Below, piece after piece: positions 1 through 5,819 of a stretch of DNA of 9,199 bases. How positions within the stretch are numbered: the first letter of the stretch is position 1; the number at the start of each line of letters is the position of its first letter. The stretch covers positions 1 to 9,199 of the forward strand of contig JAPYQD010000025.1 of the NCBI GenBank assembly GCA_029937335.1, in the 5' to 3' direction. A program made the translations under genes and the position numbers. The notes under the pieces are model-generated. The model had not been told where the DNA came from and ran no database searches. It saw only the letters and a program-made list of their open reading frames with translations. Source of the DNA: Gammaproteobacteria bacterium (GTDB lineage: Bacteria > Pseudomonadota > Gammaproteobacteria > PS1 > Pseudothioglobaceae).

Positions 1-1
1 C

Positions 2-94
2 CTACTAGAAAGGGGAAACACTTGTAATTTACAAACCTGTCTCATGCTGGAGATATATAGCAGCGCTCTGGGAGGAAAAGAAAAATACTTGTAA
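2..94 (+). CDS. Possible C-terminal end of an unrecognised upstream gene (partial)
   Basis: One frame is open from the left edge for 30 codons and stops at TAA (92-94), 38 bp before the cysQ start. The other two forward frames close almost at once. The peptide is protein-like and ends in ALGGKEKYL, but I do not recognise a family. A gene ending here would fit operon-like spacing to cysQ. Against it, 30 open codons can arise by chance, and the stretch carries a palindrome and a repeated 14-mer that would suit a regulatory region instead. The call depends on sequence to the left of the window. Confidence 0.3.
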   Translation, partial: LLERGNTCNLQTCLMLEIYSSALGGKEKYL

Positions 95-96
95 TT
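16..96. repeat. Imperfect 14-bp direct repeat and two 13-bp palindromes upstream of cysQ
   Basis: AAACACTTGTAATT (16-29) recurs with one mismatch as AAATACTTGTAATT (83-96). The first copy leads into a perfect 13-bp palindrome, TTGTAA-T-TTACAA (22-34). A second perfect palindrome, TCTTTC-A-GAAAGA, lies just right of the second copy at 99-111. Such short dyads could be operator half-sites for a dimeric regulator of cysQ, but no known binding site is recognised. Short AT-rich repeats also occur by chance. Confidence 0.35.
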
Positions 97-118
97 CGTC
101 TTTCAGAAAGAAAAACGG

Positions 119-124
119 TATGAT
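119..124 (+). promoter_or_regulatory. Candidate -10 element for cysQ
   Basis: TATGAT lies 8 bp before the cysQ ATG. Transcription from it would begin almost at the start codon, giving a leaderless or near-leaderless mRNA. That agrees with the lack of a Shine-Dalgarno sequence there. No good -35 hexamer is seen at 16-18 bp, so the call is weak. The palindrome at 99-111 would sit in the spacer. Confidence 0.25.
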
Positions 125-132
125 AGTTTTAT

Positions 133-891
133 ATGTTTGACGCACTAACAACTCCATTGATCACACTAACAACTGAAGTTGGCGAGGTCATTATGTCTTT
201 CTATAAGAGTGATATGGGTGTTAAAGTGAAATCTGATCAGACACCACTCACTGTTGTTGATCAAACTGCGCATCAGCTCATTGTTGAGGGTTTGCAAAAA
301 CTCACGCCTGACACACCTGTTCTCTCAGAAGAGTCTGATGAAATCTCATTTGACGAGCGCTCAACGTGGTCAGAATACTGGCTGATTGATCCACTCGATG
401 GCACACGGGATTTTCTAGAACACACGGGTGAATTTTGCATTTGTATTGCTTATATCAAAAACAATACACCTGTATTTGGCATGATTTATGCACCATTAGA
501 TAAGATCCATTATTACACACTCAACGGGCAGGCTTTTAAGCGACAAGATGGTATTGAGGCCACTTTAAAAACCAGAGCACCATCAAGCCCACTCCAGGTA
601 GTAATTGGCCATCATTCATTTCATAATAAGCAACTAACAAGTCATCTTAGTCAGCAAGCTGATTATGAAATTAGCCGCTTGGGCAGTGCGCTCAAATTCT
701 GCCAAATTGCACAAGGTCGTTATGATTACTACCCAAGATTTGGCCCTTGTTCAGAATGGGACACGGCAGCTGGGGTTTGCATCTTACAAAATGCAGGTGG
801 CTCTGTGATTGATAAAAATGGAGAAGCGCTTAAATACAATACTAAAGACGACTTATTGTCACCCGTATTTTTTGCCTCAGGAAAACCTTAG
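133..891 (+). CDS. cysQ: 3'(2'),5'-bisphosphate nucleotidase CysQ
   Basis: Cytoplasmic Mg-dependent phosphatase of the inositol-monophosphatase superfamily. It removes the 3'-phosphate from PAP (and PAPS), clearing the by-product of sulfate assimilation. Visible metal-site motifs are LSEES with E66 and E67, DPLDGT at 86-91 with D86 and D89, and WDTAAG at 209-214 with D210. RLGSALKFC (182-190) and YPRFGP (200-205) are also CysQ-typical. The 252-residue length is normal, and the N-terminus aligns with E. coli CysQ. ATG 133 is the first start in frame, since a TAG lies at 124-126. No Shine-Dalgarno sequence is apparent. The 3' end overlaps the convergent nadC by 15 bp, so neither gene has a separate terminator between them. 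Function is certain at family level. Confidence 0.95.
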   Translation: MFDALTTPLITLTTEVGEVIMSFYKSDMGVKVKSDQTPLTVVDQTAHQLIVEGLQKLTPDTPVLSEESDEISFDERSTWSEYWLIDPLDGTRDFLEHTGEFCICIAYIKNNTPVFGMIYAPLDKIHYYTLNGQAFKRQDGIEATLKTRAPSSPLQVVIGHHSFHNKQLTSHLSQQADYEISRLGSALKFCQIAQGRYDYYPRFGPCSEWDTAAGVCILQNAGGSVIDKNGEALKYNTKDDLLSPVFFASGKP

Positions 892-1698
892 CGATAAATC
901 AATGGCTTGAATGTTTTTGGTCATGCCACCAATCGAAATATAATCCACACCGGTATTGGCTGTTGCCACAATATTATCTGCATCAATATTGCCAGAAGCC
1001 TCTAGTGGTAGTTTGTCTTTTGCTAATACAACTGCCTTGGCCAAATCATCTATCGAGAAATTATCGCACAACGCTCTAGTAATACCATCAAGCAGCAATG
1101 TTTGTTGTAATTGGTCTAAGCTTTCAACTTCAACAATAAGTGGTAAATTAGGGTATTTTTCAGTCGCTGATTGAACTGCTTGTTTGATTGATCCAGCAGC
1201 AATAATATGATTTTCTTTGAGCATAACACAGTCATACAAACCCAATCGATGATTAACACCGCCACCGCATTTAACTGCCTGTTTTTGCGCTAAACGTAAT
1301 CCGGGAATGGTTTTTCTGGTGTCTAATAACTGTGTATTAGTGTGTGCGATTTTCGACACCAAAATATGTGTTTGTGTTGCTGTTGCGCTCAGCGTTTGTA
1401 AAAAATTCAATGCCACTCGTTCTGCCGACACAATAGAGCTGGCTAAGCCATTCAGCGTGCATAAGGTTTGATTTTCAACGACTTGGCCACCGTCAGCAAC
1501 CATCCAGTTAATTTGAATTGAATCATCAACCAGTGAAAATGCATGTTGTGCGTAGTCAATACCACAGATAACCGCTGACTCTCTAGCGATAATATTCGCT
1601 TCAACTTGAGCATTAGGCAACAAACTGGCTGAGACATCACCTGAACCAATATCTTCTTTCAGTGCCTGTTGTACAGCCTTCAAGCTATCTTCACTCAT
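877..1698 (-). CDS. nadC: Nicotinate-nucleotide pyrophosphorylase (quinolinate phosphoribosyltransferase)
   Basis: Converts quinolinate and PRPP to nicotinate mononucleotide, CO2 and PPi, the third step of de novo NAD synthesis, in the cytoplasm. From the ATG at 1698 the protein has 273 residues. Family motifs are ERVALNFLQTLS (93-104), DTRKTIPGLR (126-135), KCGGGVNHRLGL (143-154), KENHI (161-165), LEASGNI (232-238) and ISIGGMTK (254-261). They include the basic residues that bind the two phosphorylated substrates. The frame can be extended to 1731, but only to a TTG; ATG 1698 has GGGAGGG just before it and is preferred. It overlaps the lpxB end by 8 nt (ATGAGTGA), suggesting translational coupling. 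It is the last gene of the cluster and its 3' end overlaps cysQ. One small oddity is CDNF at 211-214, where E. coli has LDNF. Confidence 0.95.
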   Translation of the reverse strand: MSEDSLKAVQQALKEDIGSGDVSASLLPNAQVEANIIARESAVICGIDYAQHAFSLVDDSIQINWMVADGGQVVENQTLCTLNGLASSIVSAERVALNFLQTLSATATQTHILVSKIAHTNTQLLDTRKTIPGLRLAQKQAVKCGGGVNHRLGLYDCVMLKENHIIAAGSIKQAVQSATEKYPNLPLIVEVESLDQLQQTLLLDGITRALCDNFSIDDLAKAVVLAKDKLPLEASGNIDADNIVATANTGVDYISIGGMTKNIQAIDLSLRFS

Positions 1699-2806
1699 GA
1701 ACCCTCCCAGAGGATTGCTGTGAATCGCCAACCAGATCCATAATCGCTTTTACTGCTTGGTCATCATCATCGTGTTTAAGCTGTGCATGAATAGCACTAA
1801 ATTCTTTAACCAAAAATTGATTATCTCTATTCAATATTTCTATTGCATGTTGGGCAATATTTTCACCACTCGCATCTTTTTGAATCAGCTCTGGCACTAA
1901 GGCCTGGTTGGCAATTACGTTTGGCAATGAAACGTACGGACTCTTAACCAATCGTGAGGCAATAAAATAACTCATTGCCGATAGTTTATAAACCACTACC
2001 ATCGGCACGCCAATCAATGCTACTTCCAAAGTGGCCGTGCCTGATGCTACCAACACCAAGTCTGCTTGCTCAATGCGCTGATGTGCGTCACCCACTGATA
2101 TACTTAGGTTCAATTTTTGAATTTGTTGCACTGCCCATTCCTGCAAACTTTCATTGGCCAATACCAAGTGAAAGCTTAACTCATGATCTTGATCCGTCAT
2201 TAATCGGACTGCTGATAACATTTCTGGCAATAATCGTTTGACTTCACCCTCACGAGACCCGGGCATTAAAACAATATTTTTACCCGCTATATGGTTTTGT
2301 CTTGGAGTTAAGCTTTGGGCTAATGGATGGCCAACAAATAATGCTTTTTGTTGATTTTTTTGATAAAAATCCACTTCAAATGGAAAGACACACAACACCA
2401 AATCAGTTGATTGCTTGATTTTTTTGATACGGCTTTGACGCCATGCCCACACAGATGGCGAAATGTAATGCACTGTTTTCACACCTTGTTTTTTTAATTT
2501 TTTCTCAATGACAAAATTAAAATCAGGGGCATCCACACCAATAAAAACATCGGGCTTATTAGTTGAATAATAATCAATAATGGTTTTACGTAATCGCAAT
2601 AAAGAAGGCAGTTTTTTTAAAACTTCACTAAAACCCATGACATTAACTAGGTTTTGGTCCCAGCGTTGTGTACAACCAGCAGCGATCATTTTTTCGCCTG
2701 CCAAGCCTTCTATCTGGTGATCAGTGTTTTGCGCTTTTAACGCTTGAACCAATTTAGAGCCAATTAAGTCACCTGAAGTTTCAGCTGCACTTATGGCAAT
2801 CTTCAT
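1691..2806 (-). CDS. lpxB: Lipid-A-disaccharide synthase
   Basis: Family 19 glycosyltransferase of the inner membrane's cytoplasmic face. It joins UDP-2,3-diacylglucosamine to lipid X to make the lipid A disaccharide. The 371 residues show the family motifs in order: GVDAPDFN (90-97), SPSVWAWRQSRIKKIK (116-131), CVFPFEVDFY (139-148), FVGHPL (157-162), LMPGSREGEVKRLLP (180-194), ASGTATLEVALIGVP (254-268) and SLPNVIANQ (293-301). The N-terminal loop reads AAETSGD (7-13), where most homologues have AGEASGD. The Glu and SGD are kept, so this is probably tolerated. Its ATG overlaps the yhbY stop by 1 nt (TAATG), and its end overlaps nadC by 8 nt. lpxB usually sits with lpxA and fabZ; here it lies between yhbY and nadC. 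Confidence 0.95.
   Translation of the reverse strand: MKIAISAAETSGDLIGSKLVQALKAQNTDHQIEGLAGEKMIAAGCTQRWDQNLVNVMGFSEVLKKLPSLLRLRKTIIDYYSTNKPDVFIGVDAPDFNFVIEKKLKKQGVKTVHYISPSVWAWRQSRIKKIKQSTDLVLCVFPFEVDFYQKNQQKALFVGHPLAQSLTPRQNHIAGKNIVLMPGSREGEVKRLLPEMLSAVRLMTDQDHELSFHLVLANESLQEWAVQQIQKLNLSISVGDAHQRIEQADLVLVASGTATLEVALIGVPMVVVYKLSAMSYFIASRLVKSPYVSLPNVIANQALVPELIQKDASGENIAQHAIEILNRDNQFLVKEFSAIHAQLKHDDDDQAVKAIMDLVGDSQQSSGRVHE
1702..1708 (-). promoter_or_regulatory. Ribosome binding site that fixes the nadC start
   Basis: On the minus strand GGGAGGG precedes ATG 1698, with 4 nt between the GGAGG core and the ATG. It is the clearest Shine-Dalgarno in the leftward cluster and lies inside the last codons of lpxB. 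It supports the 273-residue NadC over a longer form from TTG at 1731. Confidence 0.7.
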
Positions 2807-3108
2807 TACTTTCTCGGTAAGATAATCTGCGGATCTTCATCAAAGGCACGGTAAATCACCATGATATTGCCAATCACTTGAATAAGATGTGATTTTGACA
2901 CCTCTACAATTTGGTTAATCATTTGTTGTTTTTCGTCTTTGCCGTCTGCTCGAACCTTGATCTTTAGCAACTCATGCTTATTCATGGTTGATTCAAGCTC
3001 AGCCAAAACTGATTCGCTCAAACCGTGTTGACCTACCATTACCACCGGTTTTAGGGCGTGGCCCATTGATCTTAAAAATTTCTTCTGATTGTTTGTTAAC
3101 TTAGTCAT
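2806..3108 (-). CDS. yhbY: YhbY, CRS1/YhbY-domain RNA-binding ribosome assembly factor
   Basis: A 100-residue protein that is a single CRS1-YhbY (CRM) RNA-binding domain, an IF3-C-like fold linked to pre-50S ribosomal particles in E. coli. It matches E. coli YhbY along its whole length: LKPVVMVGQHGLSE (19-32) with the GxxG RNA-binding loop at 26-29, HELLKIKV (45-52), IQVIGNIMVIYR (76-87) and the C-terminal LPRK. The ATG overlaps the lysA stop by 8 nt (ATGACTAA), and the stop overlaps the lpxB ATG by 1 nt, so translation is probably coupled on both sides. In E. coli yhbY lies beside rlmE-ftsH, so this placement between lysA and lpxB is different. Confidence 0.93.
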   Translation of the reverse strand: MTKLTNNQKKFLRSMGHALKPVVMVGQHGLSESVLAELESTMNKHELLKIKVRADGKDEKQQMINQIVEVSKSHLIQVIGNIMVIYRAFDEDPQIILPRK

Positions 3109-4342
3109 TTATGATATTCTCTTTTTCAAATAAATCTTGGATGGTTTCTCGCTCTCTTACCAAGTGATGCTGCTCGCCACTCACCATTACCTCGGCCACT
3201 CGCGGACGAGAATTGTAATTCGAACTCATGGTGAAACCATAAGCGCCAGCCGACATAAGTGCCAAATAATCACCCTGTGACAAGCTTAATTCTCTGCCTT
3301 TGGCTAAGAAATCACCGGTTTCACAAATCGGCCCAACTAAATCCCAGCTAGCCTGAATACCATTAGCATTTTCATCAACAGGTAAAACCTGATGATAGGC
3401 ATTATAAAAACTAGGGCGTAAAAGATCATTCATTGCGCCATCAATGATGGCAAATGAATGCTCAGAATTTTGCTTTAAAAATTCAACTTTAGTGATAAAT
3501 ACGCCTGCATTTCCCACAATTGATCTTCCAGGCTCTAAAATTATCTCAATATTACCCACTTTGGTAATCATTGCTTCAACATAAGCCTTAATATCAATGG
3601 TCTGCTCATCGTCATATCGAATGCCGACACCGCCACCTAAATCTAAATGCGCAATTGAAATACCTTGCTGGTTGAGTTGATCAACCAGTTCTAACACCTT
3701 ATCTAACGCATCTAAAAAAGGAGACACTTCAGTGAGTTGTGAGCCAATATGGCAATCAAGACCTTGCACACTCAAATACTTAGAGTTATTTGCTTGTTGA
3801 TATAAATTAATAGCATCATCAATATCGACACCAAACTTATTTTCTTTGAGGCCAGTAGAGATATAAGGATGTGTCTTTGCATCAACATTTGGATTAATGC
3901 GAATAGAGATTGGTGCTTGCATATTTAACGATTGTGCCACTGATTCAATTCTGTCTAACTCAGAAGCTGATTCAACATTAAAACAACGTACGCCCACTTC
4001 TAATGCACGCTTGATCTCACGAGCTGTTTTAGCCACACCTGAAAATACACAACGATTTGCCTGTCCACCAGCTGCCAATACACGCTCTAATTCTCCCTCA
4101 GATACGATATCAAAGCCCGCGCCAATTTTGGCTAATGTGTTGAGTACCGCTAAGTTTGAATTAGCCTTAACCGCGTAACAAACTAAATGTGGATGACTGC
4201 CAAATGCTGCATCAAACTCACGCCAGTTATTCTCAATGTCTGTTTGAGAATAAACATAGAGTGGTGAGCCGTAAGTCGCCATTAAATCTGTTATCGCAAC
4301 AGATTCAGCCTGTAGTATTTGATTTTTGTAAGAAAAGCTCAA
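3101..4342 (-). CDS. lysA: Diaminopimelate decarboxylase
   Basis: PLP enzyme that decarboxylates meso-diaminopimelate to L-lysine, the last step of lysine synthesis, in the cytoplasm. The 413 residues form an alanine-racemase-like barrel and a C-terminal beta domain. YAVKANSN (57-64) carries the PLP lysine K59. CHIGSQ (197-202), the phosphate loop GGGVG (236-240), EPGRS (270-274), GPICETGD (337-344) with catalytic C340, AGAYGF (365-370) and YNSRPR (376-381) are all present. The start is TTG at 4342: no ATG or GTG lies between it and an in-frame stop upstream, and the N-terminus aligns with pseudomonad LysA. No clear Shine-Dalgarno is seen, so coupling to the lipoprotein gene 27 nt upstream is likely. 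In pseudomonads lysA is followed by dapF; here yhbY follows. Confidence 0.95.
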   Translation of the reverse strand: MSFSYKNQILQAESVAITDLMATYGSPLYVYSQTDIENNWREFDAAFGSHPHLVCYAVKANSNLAVLNTLAKIGAGFDIVSEGELERVLAAGGQANRCVFSGVAKTAREIKRALEVGVRCFNVESASELDRIESVAQSLNMQAPISIRINPNVDAKTHPYISTGLKENKFGVDIDDAINLYQQANNSKYLSVQGLDCHIGSQLTEVSPFLDALDKVLELVDQLNQQGISIAHLDLGGGVGIRYDDEQTIDIKAYVEAMITKVGNIEIILEPGRSIVGNAGVFITKVEFLKQNSEHSFAIIDGAMNDLLRPSFYNAYHQVLPVDENANGIQASWDLVGPICETGDFLAKGRELSLSQGDYLALMSAGAYGFTMSSNYNSRPRVAEVMVSGEQHHLVRERETIQDLFEKENIIND

Positions 4343-4369
4343 GGTCGTAAAAAATGGATATTTTTAAAC

Positions 4370-4513
4370 TTAGACAATATCAACTTGCATTGTTGTGCCG
4401 ATTTTCATAGCAACTGCCTCAGCCTTGACTGACTCTAATTCACCCATTTTTCCACAAGAAGATAAGCCGATAATGACTAAAATTAATGCTGCTAATTTAA
4501 GGGTTGTATTCAT
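4370..4513 (-). CDS. lptM: Small LptM/LppL-like lipoprotein upstream of lysA
   Basis: A 47-residue gene. It starts with a basic N-terminus (MNTTLK), then a hydrophobic stretch (7-17) and a lipobox LSSC (17-20), which predicts cleavage before C20 and lipidation. The mature protein begins CGKMGEL. That resembles the LptM (YifL) family start CGxKGPL: the Cys, Gly+1, Gly+4 and Leu+6 positions agree, while the Pro is Glu. LptM helps assemble the LPS translocon LptD-LptE in E. coli. Position supports the call, since pseudomonads carry the equivalent lppL directly upstream of lysA. A weak GGTGA lies 5 nt before the ATG. The tail is shorter than usual. Asp or another retention signal does not follow the Cys, so outer-membrane sorting is expected. 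The lipoprotein call is strong; the family name is an inference. Confidence 0.75.
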   Translation of the reverse strand: MNTTLKLAALILVIIGLSSCGKMGELESVKAEAVAMKIGTTMQVDIV

Positions 4514-4527
4514 GTTGTCACCACGAT

Positions 4528-4533
4528 TGTATA
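4528..4533 (-). promoter_or_regulatory. Candidate -10 element before the lptM-lysA genes
   Basis: TATACA on the minus strand lies in the 37-bp gap between aat and the lipoprotein gene, 14 bp before its ATG. No good -35 is seen at the right distance. It may be an internal promoter for lptM-lysA-yhbY-lpxB-nadC, or the gap may simply be read through from nudE-aat. Confidence 0.25.
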
Positions 4534-4550
4534 AAAGATTAGCCCTTATT

Positions 4551-5210
4551 TTACCCCAAATCCCGAAGCTGTTGTACGAACGCAGATCGCTCTATATTAA
4601 AGGCGCCTAAGCTTTTCAAATGAGGATTTTCTACTTGACAATCAATCAGTTGATAATCGGTATTTTTTAACAGATGTACTAAAGCTACTTTTGAGGCGTT
4701 ACTTGCACAAGAGAACATCGACTCACCAAAAAACACTTTGCCAATTGCCACGCCATACAAACCACCTGCCAATTGATCACCCTCATATACTTCAATAGAA
4801 TGCGCATGACCTTGATGATGTAATCGAATATAGGCTTGCACCATGTCATTATCAATCCAAGTGCTGTCTTGATCTTTACGCTTGATATCTTTGCACTGAT
4901 GGATTACTTGCTCAAAATTTGTATTCGTGCGAACTTCGAAACGATTACTACGAAGCACTTTGTCTAAACTTTTTGAAACGTGTAGTGTGTCTTTGGTAAT
5001 TACCATTCTAGGGTTTGGACTATACCAAAGCACGGGTTCACCTTCACTATACCAAGGAAAAATACCTTGTTGATAAGCATCTAATAAGCGCTCGGTTGAT
5101 AAGTCACCACCAATCGCAATTAAGCCATTAGGTTCTTCTAACGCCAACTCAATATTAGGGAAGGGAACAGTTGGTGAATGAAGAATGAAGTCTTGCGGAA
5201 TATCAATCAC
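4551..5210 (-). CDS. aat: Leucyl/phenylalanyl-tRNA--protein transferase
   Basis: Transfers Leu or Phe from aminoacyl-tRNA to the N-terminal Arg or Lys of proteins, marking them for ClpS-ClpAP degradation in the cytoplasm. The 219 residues are near the usual length. Motifs are PNGLIAIGGDLS (27-38), YQQGIFPWYS (46-55), LWYSPNPR (61-68), TWID (117-120), GHAHSIE (134-140), LAGGLYGVAIGKVFFGESMF (147-166) and LIDCQVENPHLKSLGA (188-203). The start is GTG at 5210, overlapping the nudE stop by 4 nt (GTGA), so translation is probably coupled to nudE. No separate Shine-Dalgarno is evident. The next gene in the same direction begins 37 bp downstream. Confidence 0.95.
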   Translation of the reverse strand: MIDIPQDFILHSPTVPFPNIELALEEPNGLIAIGGDLSTERLLDAYQQGIFPWYSEGEPVLWYSPNPRMVITKDTLHVSKSLDKVLRSNRFEVRTNTNFEQVIHQCKDIKRKDQDSTWIDNDMVQAYIRLHHQGHAHSIEVYEGDQLAGGLYGVAIGKVFFGESMFSCASNASKVALVHLLKNTDYQLIDCQVENPHLKSLGAFNIERSAFVQQLRDLG

Positions 5211-5758
5211 AGATTTTGTTTTCTGATAATTTCCTTAGCCATATAAAGTGCCGCAATACTTCTGGCTTCAGTCAAGTCTTGGTGATAAACCAATTGCTCT
5301 AAATCACTCAATTTGTACTCTACCACTTCTAATGGCTCGGGCTCATCGCCCTCAGCACTAGCTTTATAAAGATTTTGCGCCAAAACAATATGGGTGAAAT
5401 TCGATTGATAGCCAGGCGCTAGTGTCATGGTCTTAATTAACTTAAGGTCTTTTGCACCATAACCAATCTCTTCCATCAACTCGCGATTAGCTGCATCAAT
5501 GGGTGATTCTCCTTTGTCAATCTTTCCCTTAGTTAGTGCTAATTCATAACGGTCAGTACCACCTGAATATTCGTAAATCATTAACACTGTGTCATCATCC
5601 AGCATCGGAATAACCAACACTGCACCTTCTCCGGGTGGTTTGAGGCGCTCATATTGACGCCTCTCACCATTAGAGAATTCTAGGTCCAACTTTTCAATAT
5701 TAAAAAATCGTGTGGTAGCAAGGGTTTCGATATTTAATATCTTCGGTTTTTTACGCAT
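5207..5758 (-). CDS. nudE: ADP compounds hydrolase NudE (Nudix family)
   Basis: Nudix hydrolase that splits ADP-ribose, NADH, Ap3A and similar ADP compounds to AMP plus a phosphorylated product, in the cytoplasm. The 183 residues match E. coli NudE from end to end. The Nudix box is complete at 78-100: G78, E84, R92-E93, E96-E97 and G99 fit GX5EX7REUXEEXGU. LDLEFSNG (24-31), APGYQSN (114-120) and EGDEPEPL (136-143) are NudE-specific rather than general Nudix features. ATG 5758 agrees with the E. coli N-terminus; no strong Shine-Dalgarno precedes it. It is the first gene of the leftward cluster and diverges from the metallo-hydrolase gene across 61 bp holding a large inverted repeat. Confidence 0.95.
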   Translation of the reverse strand: MRKKPKILNIETLATTRFFNIEKLDLEFSNGERRQYERLKPPGEGAVLVIPMLDDDTVLMIYEYSGGTDRYELALTKGKIDKGESPIDAANRELMEEIGYGAKDLKLIKTMTLAPGYQSNFTHIVLAQNLYKASAEGDEPEPLEVVEYKLSDLEQLVYHQDLTEARSIAALYMAKEIIRKQNL

Positions 5759-5776
5759 AAGTTCATCGTGTTAAAG

Positions 5777-5806
5777 GCTATAAAGGTACAATAATACCTT
5801 TATAGC
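5777..5806. promoter_or_regulatory. Perfect 12-bp inverted repeat with opposed -10-like boxes, nudE/MBL divergent region
   Basis: GCTATAAAGGTA (5777-5788) and TACCTTTATAGC (5795-5806) are exact reverse complements around a 6-nt centre, CAATAA. The repeat fills half of the 61-bp divergent gap. It contains TACAAT (5787-5792, rightward) and TATTAT (5791-5796, leftward), which could be -10 boxes of overlapping opposed promoters. No convincing -35 is seen for either. The right arm ends directly against the ribosome binding site of the metallo-hydrolase gene (5807-5815). It could be an operator or a leader hairpin. A terminator is unlikely, because no T-tract follows and both genes read away from it. 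Confidence 0.6.
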
Positions 5807-5819
5807 AAGGGGGAGAATA

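Noticed and set aside
956..1174. Plus-strand open frame inside nadC
   Set aside because: It is a shadow of the well-supported nadC on the other strand, with no independent signals.
1729..1731. Longer NadC starting at TTG 1731
   Set aside because: ATG 1698 has a strong GGGAGGG before it and gives normal family length; the extra 11 residues lie inside lpxB and are not NadC-like.
4395..4610. Plus-strand open frame across the aat-lysA gap
   Set aside because: It runs antisense through the lipoprotein gene and the aat end, with no ribosome binding site and no recognisable protein features.
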